Shown piece after piece: positions 21,025 to 31,756 of a stretch of 64,000 bases of DNA. This stretch comes from Morella rubra (taxonomy: Eukaryota; Streptophyta; Magnoliopsida; Fagales; Myricaceae). Location of the stretch: assembly GCA_003952965.2 (NCBI GenBank), contig CM025850.1, positions 23,256,997 through 23,320,996 on the forward strand. The letters run 5' to 3'. The notes below the pieces were generated by a model that worked only from the letters and a program-made list of their open reading frames with translations, was not told the origin of the DNA and did not search any database. Position 1 is the first letter of the stretch, and each line of letters starts with the position of its first letter. The translations under genes and the position numbers were made by a program.

Positions 21025-23505
21025 TCACAGTGTTTCGTCCCCTCCTGGAGGAAGGTGGATGCCGCGAGTCCCTAAAGTCTCCACCAGCCTCTCGTAAATC
21101 TCCTTACGCGCCCTTCTTTACGGACTTGGAAACGACTCCTTCCCTCAGATAAGCTACTTCTAACACGGCCATAGCCACGCCGATACATCTGCGCGCCAAA
21201 ACCTCAGGATCGCCAGGAAAAGCAGGCACTGCCGATAACTCGGCAACACGAAGAGTGAGACCTGTACGAGCCTCCTTCCAGACCTCTCTTCTCAGCAGCA
21301 AATGAATCAGCAGCCTCACACATAGCGCGGTTAAGGCCCACCAGTTCAGCCCGAAGTGCCTCTTCTCTCTTCGAAGAAGATGCGCGAGAATCGCTCAAAC
21401 GTTGTAAAAGCTCCACCTTTTCCAGAGATAGACTAAGCTCGAAATCTACACGCCCCTGCTCAAGCCCATCGACAGTCTACCGCAATTCAGCAACTTCGAT
21501 ATCTCGAGAGGCGATGTCACGTTCTAAGTCCATCACCCTGGCCTCATACGTTTGCATCTGAAGATGAGTCCCACGGGCCACGGTCCGCAACTCCTCCACC
21601 AGCTTCCTCTGCGACTCCAAATCACCCTCAAGCTTTCGCAGCTTTAAACGAGAAGATTCCAATTCCTCGTCATGCTTCAACTCAGCCGCATCAAGAGCGG
21701 CAACCACGACACACAATGAGAAAGACTGCGTGTGAGCCTGTCAATTTTTGCATGTCGAGGGGCTCGCAATGCATCTTCCATCATCTCCTCGTTCAAAGAG
21801 GTTGGGCATATGGTCTCGAACGCCACGAAGGTAACGCCGAGGGCTCGGAATCTGACTCCTCCTCATCATCACCTGAGGAAGATAGACGAGTAACGGGTTC
21901 CTTACCTCTGCCTGAAGGAACGGAAAGGACCGCGGAGCTACCCACAACGTCGACTGCCGTATCGTAGGCTCGTTTGCCAAATCAAGTGCCGAAATACCGA
22001 ATCACCAATAACAACCGCCCCAGCTGTGCACGATTCCTCCAAGGGAGCTTCCATCACCAACGGAGTGATGGAAGGCAACACTCCGAGGACGGAATCGTAT
22101 CAGAATGCACCTCGACACCACCTGCAGCCTTCGGCAAATCTAACCCACCAGAAGAAGCAGAGTCAGATAACAATACTGCATGCTGAAAGCCCGCAGGAGC
22201 CAGGGGCCTATCCCCTTCGTCAGCCTCTGAGCGCTCCGATATCAAGATTCCGGCAAATTAGAAATCCTAGAGGATGAAGGAAATTCACCTTGACCAGGAG
22301 GAACCGTCAATGAAATGCTGAAAGAAGGAGTCCCAATCTCACGAATCACCTTCACTGCGGGAACCGGTATCTCCGTGCGAACCCCAGAAGTAGGGCTCAA
22401 CATAGGAGAAACATCCTCTAAACCTACAAGTGACCAAACGACGACAACTAATGAATAAATGAATCAAGGATTTCGGATGAAAAACACTCACGATACTCGC
22501 CGCACGTTTCGACGACATACGAGCCAAAGGAGCTTCCTCCGCCTCTTCTTCCTCAGCCTCCGAAACCCCAAGAGGAGGAGATGCCCTTCTCTTTTTTAAG
22601 GAATGCCCATGAGAAGAACCCTCAACCTCTTGGGAGTTCTTCCGTTTAGTACCCCCAACTGAAACGCGAGAAGACTCTTTTCTCGAATCTTCACGTGGAA
22701 GACGCCCACGAGGACTTCTCTCAGAACGAGGAGAGGGTTCGCTCTAGGGGATGGTTCGGACACAGTATACCCTAACCAACCCTCATTTTCCCTACAGACC
22801 AAAGCATTCCAGTCTATGGAACCAATTTCCAGAATGGCATCCACATGAGCTTGTTCCGACGAAGTAAGACCCTTGATGTCCCTCCTATACTGGTCTGGGA
22901 CGGACCCAAAAGCCCAACATAGGGAAGACTCACTTCTGACGATCCTCGCCAGGAAAACGTTCCCATCCAACACCAGACATAAAGAAATAATGATCGTGCC
23001 AACCCTTATTGGTGTCCGAGTAAGAAGTAATCGGGGAAACCCCTTGATTGCGAGGACGAAAATACCAAAATCTATCAACTTGGGTAGAACGAATGGGTGT
23101 ATAGAACCACAAGAACTCCTTCAGCGACAGTTGGCATTCAAGCCCGAGATACATCGGCCACATAACAGCACAGCCCATTAAAACCCTCCAAGCATTAGGG
23201 ACTATCTGAGTCGGACACAAACGCAAAGACCTCAAAATTTTTCGGATACTAAGAGGGAGAGGGAATCTTACCCCAGATTTCAATGGAGCCTCGAAGAAAC
23301 ACATTTCTCCCTTTACTCCATCAGTGTAGGGCGTCTCGTTAGCAGACGGAAGGCGAAAATGGGTTTCCCTAGGAAAATGATATTCAGTGTAAAAGGCTTC
23401 AAAATCAGTCTCCACCAGTTGGCTAGGGCCCCAACGGCCCTCACGCCTCTCAGGCGCCTTAGGAACCCTAGCAGCACCGCTCGAAGAACCTCCAACATTC
23501 GCCAT
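21025..23505 (-). pseudogene. Antisense ORF of Tat-type gypsy element (Transposase_28-like), broken
   Basis: It starts at ATG 23505 on minus (MANVGGSSSGAA). The N-terminal 190 residues include GVRFPLPLSIRKILRSL, PNAWRVLMGC and a Trp/Phe-rich WYFRPRNQG segment, matching the 'putative gypsy type transposon' domain (PF04195-like). A Ser/Arg-rich middle follows, then a long coiled coil (EELESSRLKLRKLEGDLES..., 21716-21477), with the end at TGA 21027-21025. Frameshifts near 22990, 22600, 21850, 21430 and 21200 split it. Its function in these elements is not established. Its promoter region faces that of the F-box ORF at 24055. Confidence 0.7.
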
Positions 23506-24054
23506 TGTAGAAAAATAGAAGAACGAATAGAGAGTAAAAGATCAGAAGATGAAAGACGAAGAGTCTGGAAGTATTTGGAAAATAACGCAAACAAGAGTGG
23601 GCTAAATAAAGGAAAATACAATGACAAAAAAGCCCCTCAAAAGTAAACACGCCGTCTCAAAGATTGACGCAATACCTTTCCAAAACGACACTCTGTATAC
23701 CCATATCTGAACGGTCCGAGAGATGACGGTTAATTTAAAAATGAAATGACACCCAGATACGGGAAACGATGCGTCAGAAGATTTTCTACAACTTCTGCAA
23801 ACAATTTCCACCAAACCACGATCAACTGACTCAACGGCGCCGATTTACTAAATTACCCACCATCATAGAAAACGAGTAAAGCAATCAGGAAAACCTGTTG
23901 GACTTCCGAAATAAATCCATGTCCAAAGCCACGACAGAATCCCGTAGGCACTCACAAAGGCCACGATCGCACGACTACGTCGGCCACAGCATCTATAAAA
24001 GGGATAACAAACACCCCAAACAAGAAAAAACAACATTCAAAGAACAAAACAAAA
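23506..24054. promoter_or_regulatory. Divergent intergenic region between antisense ORF and F-box ORF
   Basis: The 549 bp separates two divergent ATGs (23505 minus, 24055 plus). On the plus side CTATAAAAG at 23993-24001 is a good TATA box about 55 bp before ATG 24055, followed by an A-rich leader (CAAACAAGAAAAAACAACA). No equally clear TATA box is seen for the minus-strand ORF. Confidence 0.5.
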
Positions 24055-24705
24055 ATGGCAACAAAAATCCAGAAAACGATCCAGGCACAAACAAAGGAGA
24101 ACGGTCGGCTCCCATACCTCCCCCTCGATGTTCTAATCATCATCGCCAGCTATGTAGCGAAGCGCGACGCTAATGATTGGAAACAACTCAAGTTAGTGTC
24201 CCAAGAATTCTATCATGCAGCCTCGAATCAGTTATCCTTCAAAAGGATGAACTTAGAGGATTACTGCACACCCTGGCTGCCGACCCTTGCCTGGCACAGG
24301 GTTAAACAATTTTGTCGTGAAGCAAGAAACCCCCACGAAGTGTTCATGGAAGCAGCCCGACACCTCCGAGAAGAAGGAATAACCCGCCTGGCCATCGACA
24401 AACTAAGAGCGTCAGCTTCAGAAGGACATAAATCAGCACGCTTCTTTATGGCCATCCTGTACAATGCTGCACAAGAAGAAACGTTCCGCGCACAAGCCCG
24501 CAACATAATCTGGCATTTACGCACGCAGCTCGGAAGGAAAGGAATGCGAATACTGATAAGCGTCATGCGAGGGTGGCTGACACACCACATTGGGTATGGC
24601 GGATTAAATTTTCACGTAGACAAATATGTCCTTTGTCCAGACGGCTATGATCCCCCTTTCATGGCGGACCGCGGAAGAAAAGGCCAGAAGAAAGCTCTTC
24701 TGTAA
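24055..24705 (+). CDS. F-box-like protein encoded inside the gypsy element (copy 1, intact)
   Basis: This is an uninterrupted 216-aa frame. Residues about 20-62 (LPYLPLDVLIIIASYV...WKQLKLVSQEFYHAAS) fit the F-box, the motif that docks on Skp1 in SCF ubiquitin ligases. Residues about 90-155 (NPHEVFMEAARHL..., SASEGHKSARFFMAILY) resemble the Sel1/TPR-like region of plant F-box proteins of the At1g67623/At2g35280 type. The basic tail ends GRKGQKKALL. It has its own TATA box (23993-24001) and lies in sense orientation between the antisense ORF and the 3' LTR. It is the only long intact frame in the element. A captured host gene is the simplest origin, and binding partners are unknown. Confidence 0.7.
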   Translation: MATKIQKTIQAQTKENGRLPYLPLDVLIIIASYVAKRDANDWKQLKLVSQEFYHAASNQLSFKRMNLEDYCTPWLPTLAWHRVKQFCREARNPHEVFMEAARHLREEGITRLAIDKLRASASEGHKSARFFMAILYNAAQEETFRAQARNIIWHLRTQLGRKGMRILISVMRGWLTHHIGYGGLNFHVDKYVLCPDGYDPPFMADRGRKGQKKALL

Positions 24706-25478
24706 AATATGCTATGTAAATTGGGTGTTCAAACACCTCCACGAGCACATGTCAAGGCAATGGCCTGGTCCAAATGCCTTATTTCCTTTCCAGAATTAAT
24801 AAAATCAACTTTTATTCTGCAAAAGTTCCTTTTATTCTTTACGGCTGCAGCGCAGACCAAATATCCTAAACGCTAACCAAATCAGTTGGTCGCAACATTA
24901 TCAAAAAAAAAAAAAGGACTTTGCCAAAAATGAACCAACATCACGGCAATATCAGCATATATCAACCAAGGACAGGAACCATATTTAGCACTACCATCAG
25001 ACATTACAGAACTGCCACAGAATGCGGACTATTCCGCCACAAAGTGAAATGATCTATATCAACCCAGATACACCAAAAAGCCACGCGACACATAATCAAG
25101 TCGAAACGGCAAACGTCGAAAGCTGCAGCATTAAAAGCAACATACTGTTCGAAACGACACAACGCCACGCCTGAAATCGCAGGCGTACCAATAGAGACCA
25201 CGTGTCGTTAGGGACGACAATCAGCCAGAGCGTCGAATACCAGAAACGGCCGCATTTAATGCTACGCATTACTCAAGACACGCGAAGAGATAACCACCCA
25301 CGATCATCCGTGAAATCTTTGAGTGGCCACGTGTCAACTACGAATGGGAGGCATTTAAAGCATAAGAAGCTGAAAACGCAAAACCAAAGGGACGTGCAAT
25401 TAGGAAGATGAAGAAACAAGCACGTCGAAACTTGAACAGTTTTTCCCTTCTAAGAAGATAACCGTCAAGTACATACAG

Positions 25479-25490
25479 ATATAAAAAGGA
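25479..25490 (+). promoter_or_regulatory. TATA box of second F-box ORF
   Basis: GATATAAAAAGG lies about 60 bp upstream of ATG 25549 and is followed by a purine-rich leader (AAGAAGGGAGAGAAAGG). The spacing equals that of the first F-box ORF (TATA 23993, ATG 24055), supporting duplication of promoter plus coding unit. Confidence 0.55.
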
Positions 25491-25548
25491 AGAACTGTCA
25501 CAAGAAAGAAGGGAGAGAAAGGTCGAGGGAGATACCAAAGAGAGAAAG

Positions 25549-26080
25549 ATGCGACCGACGAAACGAAGCCCTCGAACCCTACCTGAAGAACTATGGTCCG
25601 AAGTGATAAGCAGGATTGTTCGTGACAACCCCAGAGAATGGCAAAGCCTCTGCCTAGTGTCTAAACAATTTTATCAAGCAGCTCATGGACCGATGGTCTA
25701 TCGAAGGTTGAGAATTGAAGATATACCGCCTCCATACCCTCCAACCGAAGTCTGGAAAACCCTCCGCAACAAATGTTACGCGAGCAAAAACCCACATGAA
25801 CTCTTTGTCCGAGGTAGCGAAAAAATGCGCTGGACCACAACATTGGAAGAAGGACTGAAGGAAGTCCACACTTCGAAAAAAGGGGGGAAATCCAAAGGCC
25901 AAATACCTTCTCGCCTTGGCCTATCACCATCAAGGAGGAAACTCGAGGCAGACTGCCGTGAACATAATTTCAGAGCTCCGACAGGAACTACGAGCAGAAC
26001 AAATGGAGGTTGTGCGAAGAGCCATCCTAAATTGGGCAATGACTAGATGGGGTCGTGCTGATGAACACCAATATAGTTGA
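25549..26080 (+). pseudogene. F-box-like protein, copy 2, one frameshift
   Basis: The N-terminus RTLPEELWSEVISRIV...WQSLCLVSKQFYQAAH is an F-box. NPHELFVRGSEKM matches the same region of copy 1 (NPHEVFMEAARHL). Near 25877-25888, a run of six A then six G, the frame shifts by one base. In the next frame NPKAKYLLALAYHHQGG continues as a Sel1-like repeat, then AVNIISELRQELRAEQM, aligning with copy 1's ARNIIWHLRTQLGRKGM, to a stop at 26078-26080. A further open stretch to 26288 (FPKWWVTYRHYFCDT, GDVIEWVIPPW) may be an original C-terminal extension. Copies 1 and 2 are tandem paralogues that have diverged considerably. Confidence 0.65.
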
Positions 26081-26395
26081 AAAACACGTTGAAATGCCCC
26101 AAAGAACATCTTGTTACATCCCGGAGACAGCCGAGATCCCAACCTCATTCCCAAAATGGTGGGTCACCTATCGACACTATTTCTGCGACACTGCTATGCA
26201 AACAAAGAATTTCGATATTGTGATATATATATTTGGTTCCACAGGAGATGTAATTGAATGGGTGATTCCCCCTTGGACCGAGATGTAATCATTAATATAG
26301 ATTCAGTCATGTCATGCATTAGCTTCTTTCTCCCCATACCTCAGCATCCGAAGCATAGCAAACATTCTCAACCCGATTTGCAAATCTGCTCTAGA

Positions 26396-26407
26396 ATGGG
26401 GGGACTC
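26396..26407 (+). other. Gypsy polypurine tract
   Basis: AATGGGGGGACTC immediately precedes TGATGG at 26408. The G-run followed by a short spacer before TG is the expected plus-strand primer site at the 3' LTR border. Confidence 0.75.
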
Positions 26408-26940
26408 TGATGGTGCCAATACTGAATCACATCCAGCCCAAACCAATTTGGGCCGAAAAATATGATTACTTCTTCAAAAGTGCAACAGTTACAATCCAAC
26501 CCACGTAGCATATTTTCCAAAAGATAAAATCACTACGTATGCCATAAATAGTTACCTAACGGCCCACGATAAGCCACGGCACCACGTTCCCATTATACCC
26601 GTAGCAGTTACGAATAACCGTGGGAAAAAGGTGGAAAGGACATCACGAAGCACGAGTTGATAGGGACAAAAACTATCACTAAAACCTCAGTTAGAAGCAG
26701 TTAGAGGAAAAGAAAGAAACGTGGGCAAAAGCACTATAAAAAGGGAAGCTAACGATGAGAACAGGTAAGTGATTTCTTATGTGAAAAAATAGCAAAACTC
26801 AGATAAAAGTAAGAGACTAATTTAAGCTTCGGAGGTGCCACATCTCAGGACCTGGGGTCTTTTATTGTTTTACAGAAAAGGATACGGAAGATCAAGTTGC
26901 ATTTACTCTAACGTATTGGCCATAAATCAACTGATTTATC
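26408..26940 (+). repeat. 3' LTR of the Tat-like gypsy element (right end approximate)
   Basis: It begins TGATGGTGCCAATACTG after the polypurine tract. A TATA box CACTATAAAAAGGG lies at 26732-26745, followed by a likely transcription start, with TCTTTTATTG near 26858. No second LTR exists in the window to fix the 3' border. A CA near 26930-26940 (CCATAAATCA) is a guess, and the LTR might run to about 27185. The LTR would drive element transcription in an intact copy. Confidence 0.6.
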
Positions 26941-27231
26941 AATAGTACAAAGTCTAGTCAAGGTTGGAAATTAAAAAATATTGTAAACCGTGATAGAAGG
27001 AGGTAATGAATAAGATCTCAGATACAATTTTCACATTTACTCAGAAAAAGAAGAAGAATAATCTCAGCTAGAAAAGCACTGCTAGAATCAGCTAGCACTA
27101 CCCTTTTTCCGGAAAGCTCCCGAATATTTGAGATATTTGCAAAAATCTGGAAAATATCAGAATTGTTGGATGTTGTTCGATGCTACATATTTTTAAAGAC
27201 TTAAAAAGTGGACAAAATTACTCCTACCACT

Positions 27232-28006
27232 TAGGGGTGGTTAACGGTAGTGTAGGTGACGGTTTGGCGAAAACCGTCACCGTCACCGCAATTGACGGAA
27301 TCACATAATTGACACCGTCATCGCACCGCTAAGGCATAATAACCGCCCTTGTCGGTGACGGTATTAACGGTAACGGTTATACGATAACCGCTTAAACCGT
27401 ATAACCTTGGGCCAAAAAAAATGGTTTTTTTTTTTTTGCTTTTCATTTTTTTTCACTGTTTTTCACTGTTTTCCTTGGGTTTTTTTTGACCATTAAGACC
27501 ATTTGATGCCTATATATAAGCAACAAATATAATCATTCAAATATCATAACCTGTTTAAATTTCTAACATAATATCATAATCAATAATCATATCAAATGGA
27601 CAAATATCATAACCTATTCAAACATAATATCATAATCATTAATAATCATAACAAATATAATAAGCTGTCCAAAAGTCCAACATAATATCATATTCAAACA
27701 TAAAAGACTAAAGTCAATAAAAGTGTCAACAATGTGACATAAACCAACTAACATATTCCAACAAAAGCCCAACAAAAGTATGTCACATAATCAATAATCA
27801 TCTCAAGTCTCAACTAGGGTGGTTAACGGTAGTGTAGGTGACGGTTTGGCAAAAACCGTCACCGTCACCGCAAATTGACGGAATCAAATATTTGACACCG
27901 CCACCGCACCGCTAAGCACAATAACCGCCCTTGCCGGTTACGGTACCGGTAGCGGTGCGGTTTTAGCGGTTAAAACCGCCACTGCCGGTGAAAATGAGCA
28001 CCCATA
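27232..28006. mobile_element. hAT-like non-autonomous element with duplicated left end
   Basis: It starts TAGGGGTGGTTAACGGT (27232) and ends GTGAAAATGAGCACCCATA (28006, reverse complement TATGGGTGCTC). The flanks are CTACCACT (27224-27231) and CTACACACT (28007-28015), an 8-bp duplication with one inserted base. Subterminal ACGGT/ACCGT motifs are dense. The first 70 bp recur almost exactly at 27817-27887, so either the left end is duplicated internally or a short 190-bp copy is nested at the right. The 27420-27810 core is AT-rich with repeated CATAATATCATAATC, and there is no transposase. Confidence 0.7.
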
Positions 28007-28015
28007 CTACACACT

Positions 28016-28673
28016 GGCCTATTATTATCACGGTATTCATGATCTGTTACGAAATTATTAAATAAATTATAGAAAGCTCATCCTTTATTATTTAAAAAAG
28101 AAAAGAAAAGAAAGAGTACCAGATTATAATATCTAATAAATTGTAGAAACTCGGTCCTCTTGTATTAAGAAAAAAAAAAAAAAAAAGACTGTTGTACGAG
28201 TGAGGTGGGCATAGCGTAAGAAAAAGTTGCCTCGTCTTTCTCTTCAAAAAAATTAATTTATTGTGCTCCTATAACTTTTTGTGTAAAAATTCTCAAAAAG
28301 TAATTAACTTTGAAAGTTGTTTTCGTCTTCACCTCTCTGCTACAAGCACAATTTAGAAAACAAAAAAACAAAAAAACAAAACAAAAACAAAACAAAACAA
28401 AACAAAAAAAAAACAAAAGGCCAAGATATTAAAATGTCTCGTTAACTTGACTTCAAGGCACGCCAAAGATATGACAGCATAACAAATTTACCAAAACACA
28501 CTTGACCGGCAATGAAAGTATAACTTCCTCACAATTTGATAATGCCTGTAGGTTCTACACCAGGTACATCCCACACCCAAGCCCAAGATGACCCAATATA
28601 AACCCCTCCAAATTCCATTAATCTTCGCACAGACAACACAAAATCGCTAGAAACTAGCATATCTCTCACCAAA
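28016..28673. other. A-rich promoter-side region of the thaumatin-like pseudogene
   Basis: No gene. A microsatellite-like run of ACAAA/AAAAC lies at about 28360-28420, and a poly-A run at 28171-28187. ATATAAACCCC (28597) could be the TATA box of the pseudogene starting at 28674. Confidence 0.45.
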
Positions 28674-29351
28674 ATGAGTCTCTCCAAAAAGCTGTTCATC
28701 TTTTGCTTCCTTTCAATCACTCTCGCTTCGGCCTAGCTCGTGCAGCTAGATTCGATGTAACAAACAATTGCCCTTTCACGGTTTGGGCAAGGGCTGTGCC
28801 CGGTGGTGGTATGCAGCTCGCACAAGGTGGAATATGGAGCTTGACGTTGCCGCAGGCACCACAGGGGGTCACATTTGGCCACGGACTGGGTGCAATTTCG
28901 ATGGCTCTGGGCGGGGTAGCTGCCAGACCGGTGATTGTGGCAGGCTTCTCCAATGCCAAGCCTATGGTGTACCACCGAACACCCTTGCTGAATTTGGACT
29001 AAACAAATTTGACAACTTAGATTTCTTTGATATCTCTTTGGTTGATGGGTTTAATGTTCCAATGGAATTTAGCCCTACGTCCAATGGGTGCACCGTGGGA
29101 AAAGATGCACTGCTGATATCAACGGGCAGTGCCCCAATGAGTTGAAGGCTCCTGGTGGGTGTAACAATCCTTGTACCGTGTTTAAGACCGATCAATATTG
29201 TTGCAACTCTGGGAGCTGTGGACCTACAGATTACTCTAAATTTTTTAAGGATCGTTGCCCCGATGCTTACAGTTACCCTAAGGATGACGCAACCAGCAAG
29301 GTTGTGTTTACGTGCCCTGGTGGGACTAACTACAAGGTTGTGTTCTACCCA
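28674..29351 (+). pseudogene. Thaumatin-like / osmotin-type PR-5 pseudogene
   Basis: The ATG at 28674 opens a good secretion signal ([20 protein letters not shown]) that hits TAG. In the next frame the mature N-terminus [20 protein letters not shown] is clear. A base is missing near 28842, after which [50 protein letters not shown] and MEF follow. Another shift near 29090 leads to [35 protein letters not shown] and [11 protein letters not shown]. The last expected Cys is Tyr (VVFYP) and the stop is lost. Three frameshifts plus the lost C-terminus indicate a dead copy of a secreted, 16-cysteine antifungal-type PR-5 protein, without introns. Confidence 0.85.
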
Positions 29352-31756
29352 CCTAGCCAAGCCACCTATCTCGTCATATATCTCTCCACGCACGTGACTC
29401 TCTCCCGACTCATCTGTACATCCATACAAGCATCACCATCGATCAATAGACATCTGTATGTTGAGACTCTTTGTGATGCCAGACTTCGGACCTTCCGAGG
29501 ATCACTATAGAACGAATCTTTAACTTAGAGATGATTTCCTGGGGAAAAGTGAGTGAGATTCAGTGAGATTAAGCTGTCTTCCATTTGCCTATTTGAGATC
29601 AGGCTGGTGAATATAGAAGGTGAGAGGGATTATTCAGATCACCTCGTCCATGCTAAAATATATGTTCGGAGTTGTGTGCGAGAACTCGGGAACTGAAGAA
29701 AAGGTGTTTGGACGCGGACTCGTGCACGTTCAGTGTTGAGTCATTTCAATCTGGAGAAGTTGTAACAGCAAGTGGAAATAGGAAGAGTATGTTTAGAAAT
29801 GCATCTAGAGGCTGCACACTTGGACTAGGGGTGAGGTGTGTGTAGAATATTGTGGCTACTCAGTACTCGGTTTGAAGGTAATAACTGTCGTTGTGCTATT
29901 CTGTTCCTTTCTGAGTTGTGGCCTGATAATAAGTCGAGTGTGGAAGTCGTAGAGATAGACAGATTGGGGTATGTAAGATTTTCCAATGACCGTGGGTAAG
30001 TTTTTCTGCACAGTGTAGCGATCAAGGCGCAGTATTGCGATGGTAGATACTTAGCAGATTGGGTTAATAGAACTTGGGGGTGACGATATAGGTGTAAGGG
30101 TGTTCAATGATGGGTAGTATTGTAGTATGTACAGTTGCGTTGCCTTCAAGAGGGTGAGGACTGTGAGGTTATTTGGAATGTGCCACATTATGTGATACGA
30201 CGGTTTTAGATATAGGTAGTAGAGCAGTGGGTCACTACTCATATGGTGGAAGTTGTGCGTTGATATGGGTGGTGGGAGGTGCGGAGCTGGGACTCTTACA
30301 AGACGACTTTCACAAGCCTTAGTGGTTCTGTTTGACGAGTGTATAAGGGAGAAGAGGTCTGTAGGTATTGTCACACGTAGTGCCTCATACATTCTTATTC
30401 TTGCCTTTTCGTGATGGATTTGAGCTACAAGTCGACAGGTGGCGTATGTATTTCGGTTTGTCCTCTAGTTTTCTCCTTATACGATACTTATGTTTTACAT
30501 TGGATAGTAGATGAAATTTCTTGAAAAAAAAGATTATACAACACAAAAAAAGGGTTGTGCGTGGTGAAAGGAAATAATAGATTATGCTTGTAATTGAATG
30601 TGGTTGTCTAGAAAAATGTATGTGTTGATGGAAGTATCGAAGACATATCTAAACTGGCTGTGTTTCTGGTATAATTTTTGGTTTTTTTTTTTTTTAATAA
30701 TTGGTTTTAGAGTCGCAACTTGCAATTAAATAATCGAATGCAAGTTCTCTTTGTGATGTACATATTGTGAGCTTCATATTTTATGTTTTAAGATGGGTCG
30801 TGCGAGGAAATAAAGCCATTATGTTTCTTCCTCTTTTGGATTTATTTCATTTATTGCATATTCTGTTGTTGAAGTAGCTTTTCAGATAAATTATATCTGT
30901 ATCTCGTGTAAATTTTCCATCTTTCTAGAAATTTGTAACTTCTTTTACATTTATAAGATGTGTCATACAGGAAATTATATACTGGCCTAGGTTTATACTC
31001 CATATCATTATAGCAACAAACTGCATATCACCAGAGCCTTGCATTTCTCTTATAAAAGACGATAGTTTATGCAACAGAACATAGAACAGGGGAAAAAGGA
31101 AAACAAAAGCATGACCTTGTGGGAAACTGTAGATGCGAGTTTAATTTGGTTGGAATCCTCGAAATTCCTTTTGCACTTTGTATTCTGCGTAAGTATCCTA
31201 GCTCAGCCATACTTTGATATTAGTTGGTGCAAAGAGATAACTCTCTTCTCCTGTTTCAGTCCACATGGTGGATTTCAGTCAGTTATCCCCATGAGAAGCA
31301 TAAGAAAACATTCGTAGTACCCTTTTTTTCTGGCCCATATCAGCCAATATGATTTTGTTATGAGAGCCATCATTGCTAATTATCTTTCATTCTACCTACA
31401 GATAGTGTTTGGTTTCCAAGCTGAAACGACACCACCCTAGGGAGAATAGAATGGTCATCGTTTTTTCGCGGCATATGATACTCATAAAGCATACATTTAT
31501 CAAGGCTAAGAAATTTGGTATCATATTTCTCTCGTGATATTGGCGCTATATTGTCCGAGAACCTAAAATCAGATTTAATTCTTCTACCAAATAATTTCCA
31601 GCTTAGACCTGCACTGACCGGTGTCTACGTGGGCTCGATAACTTTAACGTCTATGCTTAAATGCTATTCAGGATGAGCACAATTTTAAGCTAAAGTGTAG
31701 CCGTGTGCATAGTATGTCGCCTTGTATTTTGCCGTCCAAGTATATAATTGCTGTGT
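29352..31756. other. Intergenic sequence, no gene recognised
   Basis: Short frames on both strands (e.g. minus 30051-30392, plus 31069-31317) show no domain or repeat structure. 29500-30420 is relatively GT-rich on plus, and 30480-31020 is AT-rich. No element ends could be identified. Confidence 0.35.

Larger units (their letters stand above)
18961..26940 (+). mobile_element. 5'-truncated Ty3/gypsy retrotransposon, Tat-like, with extra ORFs
   Basis: In order there are an integrase remnant (18961-19934), a 78-bp tandem array (20150-20810), an antisense ORF (23505-21025 on minus), two sense F-box-like ORFs (24055-24705 and 25549-26080), a polypurine tract (26396-26407) and a 3' LTR starting TGATGG (26408). 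A tandem array and an antisense ORF between integrase and 3' LTR are known traits of Tat-lineage elements (Retand/Grande/RIRE2 type). The 5' LTR, gag, protease, reverse transcriptase and RNase H are missing. The right boundary is approximate. Confidence 0.8.

Noticed and set aside
22873-23181. Plus-strand ORF of 102 codons
   Set aside because: It is the complement of the antisense ORF, which has the domain similarity.
30051-30392. Minus-strand ORF of 113 codons
   Set aside because: No family resemblance and no nearby exon structure; low-complexity Pro/Ser/His composition.
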